A DNA stretch of 64,000 nt from Bacteroidia bacterium. Its GTDB lineage: Bacteria; Bacteroidota; Bacteroidia; Chitinophagales; Chitinophagaceae. Below the pieces are notes generated by a model. It made no database searches. It had not been told where the DNA came from and saw only the letters and a list, made by a program, of their open reading frames with translations. Each line of letters begins with the position of its first letter. Within the stretch, counting starts at the first letter, position 1. Of the stretch, positions 28,201-37,700 are shown in pieces. The position numbers were made by a program, and so were the translations under genes. The DNA lies in contig JAUICZ010000001.1 in assembly GCA_030429205.1 (NCBI GenBank), forward strand, positions 1,540,806 to 1,604,805. Direction: 5' to 3'.

Positions 28201-28828
28201 GAAAAAACGTATAGAAAATATGGGTGAGGTGAACCCTACTGCAATTGAGGCATTTACTGAAATGAAAGTTCGTTACGACTTTATACAAGAACAAAAAACG
28301 GATCTGGTAAATGCCAAAGATTCTTTACTTGCAACAATAGAGGAAGTAGAGAATACGGCAAACGCTAAGTTTAAAGATACGTTTGAGCGTGTGCGCGAGA
28401 ACTTTATCGATGTGTTTAAAACGTTGTTTACAGAAGAAGATCAGTGTGACTTGCGATTGACTGACCCTGAAAATGTAGCAGACAGTAATATCGAGATATA
28501 CGCACAGCCTAAAGGTAAACGCCCAAGTACGCTGACGCAGTTATCCGGTGGAGAGAAAACGCTGACTTCTACAGCATTCTTATTCGCAATTTATTTAATC
28601 AAGCCTGCGCCGTTCTGTATTCTGGATGAGGTGGATGCACCGTTGGATGATGCAAACGTGGGTAAGTTCACGCAGATGATCCGTAAGTTCAGTGACAACT
28701 CGCAGTTTATATTAGTAACACACAACAAGCAAACGATGGCATCTGTTGATGTGATATATGGTGTAACAATGCAAGAGCCTGGTGTGAGTAAACTTGTACC
28801 GGTTGATTTTAGAAGTTTAAGTAACTAA
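25292..28828 (+). CDS. smc: SMC chromosome-segregation ATPase (TTG start)
   Basis: SMC forms a ring with ScpA and ScpB that compacts and separates chromosomes. The start is TTG: the conserved N-terminus MRLKSLDIKGFKSFPDKT begins exactly there and no ATG or GTG lies upstream in frame before divergence. Walker A is GPNGCGKSN (residues 31-39). Coiled coil fills about 170-500 and 680-1020, rich in Gln and Glu. The hinge lies at about 500-660 (EGYPDSIKFLG ... GKYTLGGGSVGQFEGNKIGR). The signature LSGGEKTL is near 1084 and Walker B FCILDEVDAPLDDANV near 1108. At 1178 aa it is full length. scpA and scpB are not in the window. Confidence 0.95.
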   Translation: MRLKSLDIKGFKSFPDKTHVMLDHPITGVVGPNGCGKSNIVDAIRWVIGEHKIKSLRSDSLDDLIFNGSRSRNAAGMAEVSLTFENTKNILPTEFTTVTITRKFYKNGESEYRLNDVTCRLKDIHNLFLDTGVSNDSYAIIELGMVDDIIRDKDGSRRRMLEQAAGISIYKTRKRQAKLKLDATEQDLARIEDLLFEIGNNLRTLESQAKKAERFFKIKGEYKEVSIELAKASLEHFNDQYKELNEQHDKETDRRTELEAIVSRDQAVVEQEKVQLVSKEQELNGLQKQFNELINRVRQLESDKRLASQKIEHLQDREKSLTDFLANADDQINNLQESITFAEQQIGEENEMLLNLHDELESLRKIADEKRTAFDDKKVLLDSLRSKYQQKQREQFDAEKKVAIADTSVLNLQRSMHQIQEEKQQRVEQIGQLKVQKDDTDRQLQGKKQELQSLLTRQDEVKGKILESQEQIENLRSALVDENRQLDSKTNEHDLLKSLVESLEGYPDSIKFLGKHEQWGSKNAPLLSDVFVVQNEYRSALENLLDAYLNYYIVEDVEDAAQAVHLLDSNKKGKANFFILDKFQEFNSAEHAVPHGLVSAMSVITVDEQYKPLAQHLLGHVYIADSEDALKDAPTLNGNIIVEKSGKMVRGKYTLGGGSVGQFEGNKIGRAKNLERLASEIAQLQDSTAKLKQKITDTQTLVTGFNQELNDQVIEATREEINRLQNLIVNLNDKVSNYEQLNENASRRVAELEQQLVETQDSIGGAKTALEEIADSLTNISKEIEEADAAFKAAEQEFNKATEQYNQQNIQHTRQQSKIDNLTQELSFRNNQFKDLQEQIETNKKQLVTATEELTSTQSQLNSGDDELYELMKRKETDEAALNEKDRQYYQFRNAISEKEGTLNQKRREKEQAETLLNTIKEKLGEMKLQLAGMKERLRVEFKVNLDEVLDEERTGELTVDELNAEAERLKKRIENMGEVNPTAIEAFTEMKVRYDFIQEQKTDLVNAKDSLLATIEEVENTANAKFKDTFERVRENFIDVFKTLFTEEDQCDLRLTDPENVADSNIEIYAQPKGKRPSTLTQLSGGEKTLTSTAFLFAIYLIKPAPFCILDEVDAPLDDANVGKFTQMIRKFSDNSQFILVTHNKQTMASVDVIYGVTMQEPGVSKLVPVDFRSLSN

Positions 28829-28853
28829 CCCTTTTATATACAGGTAAACCTGA

Positions 28854-28876
28854 AGCGGGCTATGGCCCGCTTTTTT
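28854..28876 (+). terminator. Rho-independent terminator after smc
   Basis: AGCGGGC and GCCCGCT form a 7-bp G/C-rich stem with loop TATG and a run of T. A small palindrome CAGGT-AA-ACCTG lies just before it. Confidence 0.9.
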
Positions 28877-28963
28877 CTTGCGTTAAAGTTTTTCTAATTA
28901 AAGCATTATAATCTGCAGCGTATAAATAGTTGGGGTAGATTTAAATATCAAAATTTATCCCAC

Positions 28964-31366
28964 ATGAAAAAATACACTACTTTACTCTTATTTGCTTCTA
29001 TACTTTTTTGCATAAAAGCACAGGCGCAGCATACTATTTCCGGAACAGTTACAGGTGAACATAGCAAGGTGGTAAGCGATGCTATTGTTTCATTGTTGAA
29101 TCAGAGCGATAGTTCTTGGTTGCAAACTGTGTACAGTACCGAAGGTGGCGTTTATAATATAGAGGATGTTGCAGCAGGCAAGTATGTACTTAATGTTCAG
29201 CGGTTGGGGTATAGTAATGTAATGAAGCCTGTTGTAGTGATTAATAACAGTGTTAAGCAAGATTTTAGCTTACAGTCAGATCAGTTGAACGAGGCCGTAG
29301 TAAAGTCGAGAAGAGTAGCGATACAAACAGAGCTGGGCAAAACAGTAGTGAATGTAAGTAAAGAGATGAAGACTGGTAAAAGTTTGTTGGATCTGCTGCG
29401 CGATGTGCCGGGTGTAACGGTGAGCCCCACAGGCGATGTGTCTATTGCGGGTAAACAAAGTGTTACCCTAATGATCAATGATCAGCCGGTTGAATTATCA
29501 GGGAAAGATCTGGCTGCATATTTAAGAGGGGTAACGGCGTCAAATGTTGATAAGATCGAATTGATGACGCAGCCTTCTGCAAAGTATGACGCATCTGGTA
29601 ATTCAGGTATATTATTTGTGAAGTTGAACAAACAAAAAAAGCAAGGTTGGAGTGGTAATGCGAATGCGGTGTATAGTCAGGCAAGATATCCGTTTGTAAG
29701 TGCTAACGGAAGGGCAGCGTATAGAAAAAATAAAGTAGGTGTGCATATGTCACCCGGTTTTTACAGAGGAGAAGGCTTTTTGATCTCTGATAAAGAAAGG
29801 ATTTCAAAAGACATATTGTCTCAAAAAAAGCTGGCCAGTGTAAAAGAGGATGCTTTTTTAAGAGAGGTGTTCTTTGATTATGCAACAGAGTTTGGGGTAG
29901 ACTATGATATCTCTGACAAAACCCAAATTAGTGGTACTATAAGAGGTACTCATCATCCGAATAAACAGTGGGATAATGTATCTAGTAAGATTGAAGATTA
30001 TAATAATAGCAATCAGATTTATAACCGTTCGGTAGTAGGGAGAGGATTTACAAGAAACGATTTTAAAGGAACGCTATTTTTGAAACATGAAATAGACAGT
30101 ACTCAAAAACTGACGGTTAACGGCTACTATTTTACCCAAAGGAAAGACATCTATCAAAACATTACAGGTGTCAATTATGATGAGCAAGGTAATGTACTTA
30201 CAGGCGGGTTAAATTTGAGGAATGATATCCCTATTGCATCATCTATATACAGTATTAATGCAGATTATACTGCTAACGTAAAAAAAGATACAAAGCTGGA
30301 GGCAGGTGTAAAAAGCAGTTACGTGCCTATTGACGAAGCTAACAATTTTAAAACGCTGGCTAATAACAATTGGGTGAAAGATGTAAACAGAACAAACCAT
30401 TTCTTGTACAATGAATACATTAATGCAGGTTATGTAAATGCATCAACACAAAAAGGTAAATGGCAGGCGCAGGTTGGTTTAAGGGTTGAGCATACTTACG
30501 CAGAAGGACATGAAACGACACAGGATAATAAGTTCAAAAGAAACTATGCTTCTGTTTTTCCAACTGCATTTGTTAGCTGCAGGATAGATAGTAATAATAC
30601 TGTTGAGGTTAATTATGGTAAGCGAATAAAGCGTCCGTTTTATAGAGAGCTAAATCCTTTTACGAACTTCGCGTCGCAGTACGTAGTATCATCAGGCAAC
30701 CCGTATCTATTACCCATGTTTACGCATCATGTAGAGTTGAAACATAATTGTAAGGGCAAGCTTATTACTACACTTGAGTTCGATCAAACCATCAATGGTT
30801 TTACAGAGCAACTACTTTTCGACGCAACGTCGAAAGTGAGTAACTACTCTACAACTAATAATGGTCGTAGTAGAGGGGGGGCGTTAGCAGCACTATATAA
30901 TGGAGAAATAAGAAATTGGTTATCACTTAGTGTAGTGGGTAGAGCCAGTTACAATGAATTCCAGACGAGATACAATAACGAAAGTTACCGTTCTTCCAGA
31001 ATGAGCATGTACATGAGTATTGATACGCAACTTAGACTGAAAAATGGTTGGGCTGCAAGTCTGCATTCAAGATATGCAGGTCCTTACATGGTAGATGCAT
31101 TCAGAGAAGTCAGCGGGTCTATGTGGCTAAGCTCTAATATATCTAAATCTATGCTCAATGATACTCTGGTAGTAAAACTAAGTATGCAGGATCCGTTTAA
31201 CTGGTATCGGTTCAACCAAACAGTAGCTTTACCTAATAATGAGGTGACAGAAACATCTATGTATGCAACACAAAACGTTACACTGGCATTAACTTATAAC
31301 TTTGGTAAAAACGAGAATAAGAGAGCAAGAGGTAAACTAAACTCTGACGAAATGCAGAGAATGTAA
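28964..31366 (+). CDS. TonB-dependent-receptor-like outer-membrane barrel protein
   Basis: The 800-aa product has a signal peptide (ending QAQ at residue 24), a CarboxypepD_reg-like beta-sandwich (about 25-105: HTISGTVTGEHSKVVSDAIVSLLNQSDSSWLQTVYSTEGGVYNIEDVAAGKYVLNVQRLGY), a plug-like region (about 110-215: LLDLLRDVPGVTVSPTGDVSIAGKQSVTLMINDQPVELSGKDLAAYLRGVTASNVDKIELMTQPSAKYDASGNSGIL) and a long barrel with alternating aromatic strands. This is the OMP_b-brl_3 type of Bacteroidota receptor, whose cargo is usually unknown. It is not of the SusC type and has no SusD partner. It converges on the small gene at 31370 with three bases between. Confidence 0.85.
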   Translation: MKKYTTLLLFASILFCIKAQAQHTISGTVTGEHSKVVSDAIVSLLNQSDSSWLQTVYSTEGGVYNIEDVAAGKYVLNVQRLGYSNVMKPVVVINNSVKQDFSLQSDQLNEAVVKSRRVAIQTELGKTVVNVSKEMKTGKSLLDLLRDVPGVTVSPTGDVSIAGKQSVTLMINDQPVELSGKDLAAYLRGVTASNVDKIELMTQPSAKYDASGNSGILFVKLNKQKKQGWSGNANAVYSQARYPFVSANGRAAYRKNKVGVHMSPGFYRGEGFLISDKERISKDILSQKKLASVKEDAFLREVFFDYATEFGVDYDISDKTQISGTIRGTHHPNKQWDNVSSKIEDYNNSNQIYNRSVVGRGFTRNDFKGTLFLKHEIDSTQKLTVNGYYFTQRKDIYQNITGVNYDEQGNVLTGGLNLRNDIPIASSIYSINADYTANVKKDTKLEAGVKSSYVPIDEANNFKTLANNNWVKDVNRTNHFLYNEYINAGYVNASTQKGKWQAQVGLRVEHTYAEGHETTQDNKFKRNYASVFPTAFVSCRIDSNNTVEVNYGKRIKRPFYRELNPFTNFASQYVVSSGNPYLLPMFTHHVELKHNCKGKLITTLEFDQTINGFTEQLLFDATSKVSNYSTTNNGRSRGGALAALYNGEIRNWLSLSVVGRASYNEFQTRYNNESYRSSRMSMYMSIDTQLRLKNGWAASLHSRYAGPYMVDAFREVSGSMWLSSNISKSMLNDTLVVKLSMQDPFNWYRFNQTVALPNNEVTETSMYATQNVTLALTYNFGKNENKRARGKLNSDEMQRM

Positions 31367-31369
31367 TAA

Positions 31370-31726
31370 TTATGCTGCTTGCGGAGAAGGTGTACGATTG
31401 ATGAAATATTGTTTTTCTCCATCTACCAATAAAACTTTGACGCTGCGCAAACCACTTTCGTCAAAATCTAATATAGCTTGTACAGGCTCATTATCTGCAG
31501 GTTTGTAGATATACTCCAGCCCGTCTATCATTACTGTTTTGCCGGTTATAATGATGGAGCCGCTGGCTTGTTCCTGTATTACATGTTCAGAGCCGTCTGA
31601 CAAGAAAGAAATATACTGTGTGCGATCGTAAGAATAGGTTTTGCCACCACGGCTGAGCATTCTGTAGAGTATTACAGCAAGAATGCCTGCAACAACTAAT
31701 AATATGGGGCGAATAATAGTTTCCAC
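31370..31726 (-). CDS. Small single-pass membrane protein, unknown function
   Basis: The 118-aa product begins METIIRPILLVVAGILAVILYRML, one N-terminal membrane helix (about residues 6-22), followed by a small beta-rich domain (TQYISFLSDGSEHVIQEQASGSIIITGKTVMIDGLEYIYKP ... VKVLLVDGEKQYFINR). I do not recognise a family. The upstream 163 bases (31727-31889), between it and the SPOR gene, are A/T-rich and hold no gene; I see no convincing terminator or promoter there. Confidence 0.6.
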   Translation of the reverse strand: METIIRPILLVVAGILAVILYRMLSRGGKTYSYDRTQYISFLSDGSEHVIQEQASGSIIITGKTVMIDGLEYIYKPADNEPVQAILDFDESGLRSVKVLLVDGEKQYFINRTPSPQAA

Positions 31727-31889
31727 TCAGTTTTATTGTATCAGTACGAAAAATACTAAAATTCAATTGATAATTTACCTAATCAGTAATTATCACGAAT
31801 GTAAATTTAGTTGATGCAAGTAAATAATTAAAAGCTTTTATACAAAAGTAGTTTTATCCACCTGTTGTTTATAACTGCCTGGTAAATAA

Positions 31890-33065
31890 TTAATAAACGA
31901 AAACCCCATCCATATTATACTTGCTTGTTAGCGAGTCTAATACGCGTTTCTTCCTGTCTTTAGTGGTTTTAATTGGTATCGCTACAAAGTAATAATTTGT
32001 ATCCTCTTCAATCACTTTAGCGCTACCATACCTTCTAAGGTCGCGCATACGAGCATAAGCTTGTGCTTTATTGTCGTATGTATTAATAACGGCATCAAAA
32101 CGGATCACATCTTCCGGTTTAACGTTGGTTACCGGTGGTGGAGCCGTTTCTGTTGGTTTTGGCCTATCGTTGTTATTGTTGTTCCTTTTGTTAGATGTTT
32201 GCTCCGTTTCTATCCTGCGTTCCTCTTGTTTCTTTTCCTTTGGCTGCTCATTGTTTACAGTTGCATCAGTATCGTCACCTTGCATGTCAGCTGTTGCGCT
32301 ACTGTCATCAATGCTCGTCGGTTCGCTGGTCTCCATTCTGCTTTGCTCTTCAGCTTCTTCATCAGAGCTCATGTCATTTATTTCAGGCAAGGTAAGTGGC
32401 TGTGTAGTATTTGTACGTTTTTTAGGAGCTAAAAAGCGATAATAGCCATAGTAAGCACCACCAGCCATGATGATCAGCAATAGTAATACGAAAATGATAC
32501 GCCACCAGTTAAGTTTTCCTCCTCCTTCTTGTGGTGGTGGAGCATAACTTTGCTGCGAAGCTCCCTGCATAGGCTCTGTAGGGGGCGCGCCCGGCATAGC
32601 AAGGTTGGGGTTCGGGGCTGCTTTGGGTAAAACAAACCCTTGAGGGCCAGATGGACGTTCGTTGTGTTGTAACGATGCACCTCTTTGTGCAGGTATATTT
32701 GCCGATTTGTACAGCAACAGAGGGTCTGTAATAAAAATGATCCTGCCGTCTCGCAATGCAAAGTTACCTATATAAGGTATGGTTACTTCTTTACCATCCT
32801 GCAAGGTAGCTTTAGTAGCGGCACTATATTCTTTTAAGGTATCAGAAGCTTTAGAAATGCTGGTCATCTCATTGGTAGCGATGAAGTTAGCCAGAGATTC
32901 ATCTACATTACCACCCGGTACGAGTGTTACTTCGTGGTGTGCCGCATGTAAGCTCTGCCCGTCATAATTGCCGCCCTTCCTTACAAACTGTAAGGTGCCT
33001 AAGCCTGTGATGTAACACTGCTCATTTTTAAGCAAGAATAACCCTATATACTTTGCTACGTCCAT
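31890..33065 (-). CDS. HU-CCDC81-like and SPOR domain membrane protein
   Basis: The 391-aa product combines two N-terminal HU-like domains of the prokaryotic CCDC81 type (residues 1-65, MDVAKYIGLFLLKNEQCYITGLGTLQFVRKGG; about 66-130, ending GNFALRDGRIIFITDP), a Pro/Gln-rich linker, one membrane helix (about 186-209), an acidic Glu/Gln/Asn linker and a C-terminal SPOR domain (about 312-391, IRFDAVINTYDNKAQAYARMRDLRRYGSAKVIEEDTNYYFVAIPI). SPOR domains bind denuded peptidoglycan at division sites. The family is described in Bacteroidota and is thought to tie the cytoplasmic side to the wall. Its gene is 80 bases downstream of the barrel gene on the same strand. Confidence 0.85.
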   Translation of the reverse strand: MDVAKYIGLFLLKNEQCYITGLGTLQFVRKGGNYDGQSLHAAHHEVTLVPGGNVDESLANFIATNEMTSISKASDTLKEYSAATKATLQDGKEVTIPYIGNFALRDGRIIFITDPLLLYKSANIPAQRGASLQHNERPSGPQGFVLPKAAPNPNLAMPGAPPTEPMQGASQQSYAPPPQEGGGKLNWWRIIFVLLLLIIMAGGAYYGYYRFLAPKKRTNTTQPLTLPEINDMSSDEEAEEQSRMETSEPTSIDDSSATADMQGDDTDATVNNEQPKEKKQEERRIETEQTSNKRNNNNNDRPKPTETAPPPVTNVKPEDVIRFDAVINTYDNKAQAYARMRDLRRYGSAKVIEEDTNYYFVAIPIKTTKDRKKRVLDSLTSKYNMDGVFVY

Positions 33066-33145
33066 TTAAATCTAACCTATGCCTCTGTATTTGCAGTGTA
33101 AAATAAAAAATAGCCTTTACATACAAGTAATAAAGGCCCAATAAT

Positions 33146-34771
33146 CTAAAATTTCAGCCTGACACCTCCGAAAATATTCATACTGTAGGCATTATAACCA
33201 TACCAGCGTTGATAATTATTATTCAGAAGGTTATTGGCATTTAAGAATATATTGATGCGTTCTATTACTTCATACTCAGCACCTGCACCTAAATCTAGTA
33301 TAGAATTAAGTTTTATAGTGCTGTTATTATTATTCAAAGCATACAGTTCGTCTATAAACGATATGTATGCCGTTACAGTTAGTTTTTCGAAAGGTTGCAG
33401 TGCTACATCTCCTGTGAAACGAACTCCTGGACGATGCCATATTTGTGGTAAAGACTTGTTGTAAAAGTTCAGCCACTGTCCGCTAAACCCAAGTGAAAAT
33501 GTTTGAGCCGCCTGATATCTTATAGATGCCTGTAGCCCAAGCGCATTTACTTTATTATCGTATACAACAATAAACTGCTTTTTATCTGTAAGCGTATCAT
33601 TATAGAATACAGGCAGATTAGTGAACTGCCACCAGCTTACCTTACCGCTAAATGTGATGTTGTTGCCCAGATTGCTTTTTATACCACCAAAAATTTCTGT
33701 TGCAGGTGTTTGGGTAACAGTGTATGTGTTGTACATAAAAGGGTTCAATGTAGAAAGCTCTTTGTATGTATTTTGCTGCAGTGTGCCTTGTGCGCCTACA
33801 GTGAAGGCAAATTGTGTTTCAGGAATCGTAAATGCCACCTCTACATCCGGTAAAAAGTACTGGTTGCCATTATTACCCCATGTAGGTGTAATGCCTGCAT
33901 GACCGGTAAAGATGTTTTTGCTGAAGTTTAAGCCAACACCTACACCATAAGCATTGTTGCTTTGAGTTGTAATACTATTCTTAAAGCTTGTTATGTTCGC
34001 ACCCGGGGTGATATAAATTTGTAGACTGCTGTCTATGTTGTATGTAACTGGTACCGCCAGTTTAAATGTGGTTTCGTTGGCATTGAACTGATCGCTATAA
34101 AGAGACACGCCTATTGTGGGCTTATAATCAAAATCTCCTGCCACATCATTCTGCATAGTAACATCAAGGTCAATATCCATAAACGCCTGCCTTACTGTAC
34201 TTTGGTTGTAGTTGAAAAGCGTGTGGTCGTAACCATAGTAATGGAACTGGTTTCTATGTATGCCCAGATTTGCCGTAAAAGTTCTGTCTAGTTTATGTAA
34301 CGTGCCGGCAACATCCAACCCTGTTAAAGAAGACTTCTGGTCGCTGATACTTCCTTTTTGAGACAGGTGTTGCAAGTGTATACTGGTACTATAGTCAATA
34401 CCTTTCAGGGCGGTGATGCCTGCGTCTAAATAAATGGTAGACAGGTTACCGCCTCCCAGTTTAATATAATTACTAAACCCTTCATCAGCACTGTCTACAT
34501 CAAAAGCTAACGGGCGTAAAGGCTGTGAGCTATATCTGTAGAATAAAGTTTGCTGCGGCACATTATAGTTGAAAGACGGACGTGTAGTATCGTACGGCGG
34601 TAAAGTAGGTATAAACTCAGGGTGTGGTGCCTGGGTTACTTCCGGCTTGTAAGATTGTGTGATCTCAAATGTAGCCCCACCAATCAGGCTATCCTGATTG
34701 CGCGTTTGTGCAGATGCATTGAATGCACACAAACAGCTTAATACCGATATGACAAAATATTTACCTTTCAT
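33146..34771 (-). CDS. Outer-membrane beta-barrel protein without plug domain
   Basis: The 541-aa product has a signal peptide (ending NASAQ) and a short Pro-rich periplasmic stretch (YKPEVTQAPHPEFIPTLPPYDTTRP), then a long run of amphipathic strands and a C-terminus ...GGVRLKF with the terminal Phe of outer-membrane barrels. It is TonB-receptor-like in the barrel half only (NIFLNANNLLNNNYQRWYGYNAYSMNIFGGVRLKF is a typical receptor end), with no CarboxypepD_reg or plug domain. Its start is two bases from the stop of the TPR gene, so the two are surely co-transcribed. The pairing suggests one complex across the periplasm. Confidence 0.75.
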   Translation of the reverse strand: MKGKYFVISVLSCLCAFNASAQTRNQDSLIGGATFEITQSYKPEVTQAPHPEFIPTLPPYDTTRPSFNYNVPQQTLFYRYSSQPLRPLAFDVDSADEGFSNYIKLGGGNLSTIYLDAGITALKGIDYSTSIHLQHLSQKGSISDQKSSLTGLDVAGTLHKLDRTFTANLGIHRNQFHYYGYDHTLFNYNQSTVRQAFMDIDLDVTMQNDVAGDFDYKPTIGVSLYSDQFNANETTFKLAVPVTYNIDSSLQIYITPGANITSFKNSITTQSNNAYGVGVGLNFSKNIFTGHAGITPTWGNNGNQYFLPDVEVAFTIPETQFAFTVGAQGTLQQNTYKELSTLNPFMYNTYTVTQTPATEIFGGIKSNLGNNITFSGKVSWWQFTNLPVFYNDTLTDKKQFIVVYDNKVNALGLQASIRYQAAQTFSLGFSGQWLNFYNKSLPQIWHRPGVRFTGDVALQPFEKLTVTAYISFIDELYALNNNNSTIKLNSILDLGAGAEYEVIERINIFLNANNLLNNNYQRWYGYNAYSMNIFGGVRLKF

Positions 34772-34773
34772 TG

Positions 34774-37700
34774 TTAGTCTGAAAGTTTACTTTGTTTGTT
34801 CTCTAATTTTCTTACCTCTTTCAATCGTGTCTTAGCTTCAGATTTCAGCTCATCTATCTTGCAGTTTTTAACAATGCTCTGCAATGTTGCTTTTGCGTTA
34901 AAGAAGTCGTCTTGTTTTACTAATACTTCTGCCAATAACATGTATGAGCGTACTACCCAGTATTCTTCACCTGCTCTTTGTGCATTTTTCAGTGCTAACT
35001 CCTCGGCTTCTTTCAGCTCATTCTGGTCGTAGTATATTTTGGCTATATAGTAGTTAGCTTCAGCGGCAATAGCAGCCACCTTTGCTTCCTGTATTTGGTG
35101 GTACAACAACAATGCATCGTTTAAACTACCTGTGTTGTACAATAACCTTGCTTTGTATAATGTGGCATTGTTAAACGTGTTATCATCCAGATTAGGCATA
35201 GAAAGTACCGTGTCAGCATAAGCTGCAGCTTGGTCGCCTTCATTTAGTTTTGCACTGGTCAACATCAATCCGTTATAAGCCACCAGCAACCCATCTTGAT
35301 TGATAGCCATACTGCGAAGTTTGTTGTAGTATGCTCTGGCGTTGCCCATGTCTCCGGCATTGTAACTGATGGTAGCTGCTATTTTAGCACTGTTCTCAGA
35401 AAAGTTGCTCCAGGGGCTGTTCAATACCTGATCGTAATAGCCTAATGCTTCTTTGTGTTTGTTTTGGTTGTATAGCGATTGAGCCAGATAGTAATTAGCC
35501 TTAGTTACAAATACACCATTAGGGTATTTTGATAAATAGTTTTTTAATAAATTTTCTGCTGCCGGCCAGTTTTCATCAGCATATTTAGCTTCTGCTGTAG
35601 CATAATAAGTGCTGTCCAAAGAGCCCTCTTCTGCTGTTTCCATGTTATTGTCTTTCAATAACTGTGCATAGCTTTCAGGTTTCCCTATTTGTATGTAGAG
35701 GCTCTTCAATGCATCCAGCGCTGCAGGTCTTTCTTCTGAGAGGGGATACTCAACAACTATTCGTTTGTAAGCATCAATAGCTTTTGTATTGCTTTTTGTT
35801 TGTTGATATGCAAAGCCGATCTTCATCCAGGCTTTTGGTGCCATATTGCGCATCTCATATGCCTTTGTCAATGGCATGAGTGTATTGATGGCTGCATTGT
35901 ACTTATCATCTTCAATCAGTGTCAGCCCCATTTCATAACGAGCTGCATTAGCATATTTAGAGCGTGGAACTTTGTTTATCAGCTCTCCCAATATGCTCAC
36001 CTTAGCTTTGTTCTTTCCTTGTAAGCCCAGTATTACAGCTTTTTGGAAATGCGCATAGTCAGCATCAGGACTGTTTGTCGCAATTACACGATCGTATAAC
36101 TCAATCGCTGTTTCGTAATCTTTTTGCATGAATACGGCATCTGCCTCGTGCAAAATAGCATTGGCAATAAATGTAGAGTCGTATGATTTTGCGGTAAAGC
36201 TGGCTCTGCTAAAGTAGTTCTGTGCTTCGTCAAACTTAGAGGTGGCCATGGCAGCATACCCCATAGTTATATATGCATGTGGGTTTGTTGCTGCGGGGGC
36301 TATATATGCTACGTCTTCTTTAACTGAGCTGTTTCTTATAAAAAGGTTGCCGTATTGTAGCGCATTTTCAAACTGTTCTAGCTTATACAAAAGCTCTGCT
36401 TTCCAGAAGTGCGCTGCGGTTTTATACGTCAGGTCGGTTGCGTGCTTTAACGATTGGGATAGTAAGCTATCTGCATGAGCATACCTGCCTTGTTGCATTT
36501 CTTGCATGGCATATCCATACGCAACCTTTTGGTATACTCTGTTGTAATCGTTGTTTCTGTTGTGTACATCCTGTAATGCCTTATACGCTTCTTTATAATT
36601 ATTGGTGCGTATCAAAAGGTCAGACATTAAGGTTTTTGCGTCGTCTGTATGTACAGAGTTGGGGTATTCTGCAAGCAGCAAGTTGGTATAGTATATAGCA
36701 TCGCTATGGTAACCCTGCTCGAAAGATAGTTTGGCTGCCAGTAATAATGCTGCTTCTTGCTCCGACTTGTTATAGTTCATGTCAGAACATATGCTGAAGG
36801 CGTTACGTGCACTTTTCTTGTCGCCAATGTGCAAATAGCAATCGCCCAAAAGATACATGGAATTTTGACCCAGAGAATCTTTACTGTCACTCAGTTGTTT
36901 GAAGTTGTCAATCGCACTATGCCATTTGCCTAGCTTATAGTAGCAGTAAGCCATTTCATACAGATCTTCTTTTCTTATGCGGTCTGTATGCTCATAAAAG
37001 TACTCAAAGTAAGGTAGTGCACTCTTGTAGTCTTCCTGCTCAAAATATATTTGTGCAGCCAGCAGGTGCAATTCGTTGTGGTAAAAGGTTTGTTCGGGTT
37101 TATTTATCAATCGCAAAGCATCTTTCAATGCTCTGTCTTTTTTATCGGTATAGTAATAGATCTCTGCAATGTAGTATGGTACTATATCACGATACTCAGG
37201 GTTATTGGTAATGGCTTTGAAGCTCTTTAGGGCATCGTTGTAATTGTTTTGATTGTAAGCCAGTAACCCGTAATAATAATTCCCTGCATCGTAGTACTTA
37301 CCGCCCAGCTCTTTAACCGCAGCAAGCAAAGGTTCTGCTTCGTCAAATCGGCTTTTGTTGAAGTAGCAATATGCCAGCTCAAACTTGGCGTTGATTACTT
37401 CTTTATTATTCAAGTTAGCGATACCTGCCAGTTCATAGTATTCTATTGCTTTTTCCAGCTGGTGATTTTTAAAATAGAATTGCCCCAGCATGTATGCTGT
37501 ACGTTGTTTGTACGTGGGGTTGGCTGTATTATTCGCAAAAGCAACCGCAGTTTCCTCACAATTAACAGCATCTGTTTTTAACCCCGATACAGCTACAATG
37601 TATTTTGCTTTATCGGTTGCAGCATACTGTTGTGTATTTGTAGGCTGGTTGTGTTGAGATAAAAACAAGGCAGCGCTTTGTGCCGCATTTTTGTAATAAC

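Noticed and set aside
32061-32442. Overlapping plus-strand ORFs of 123 aa opposite the SPOR gene
   Set aside because: They arise from the Glu/Gln/Asn-rich linker read backwards; the SPOR and HU-like domains on the minus strand are clear.
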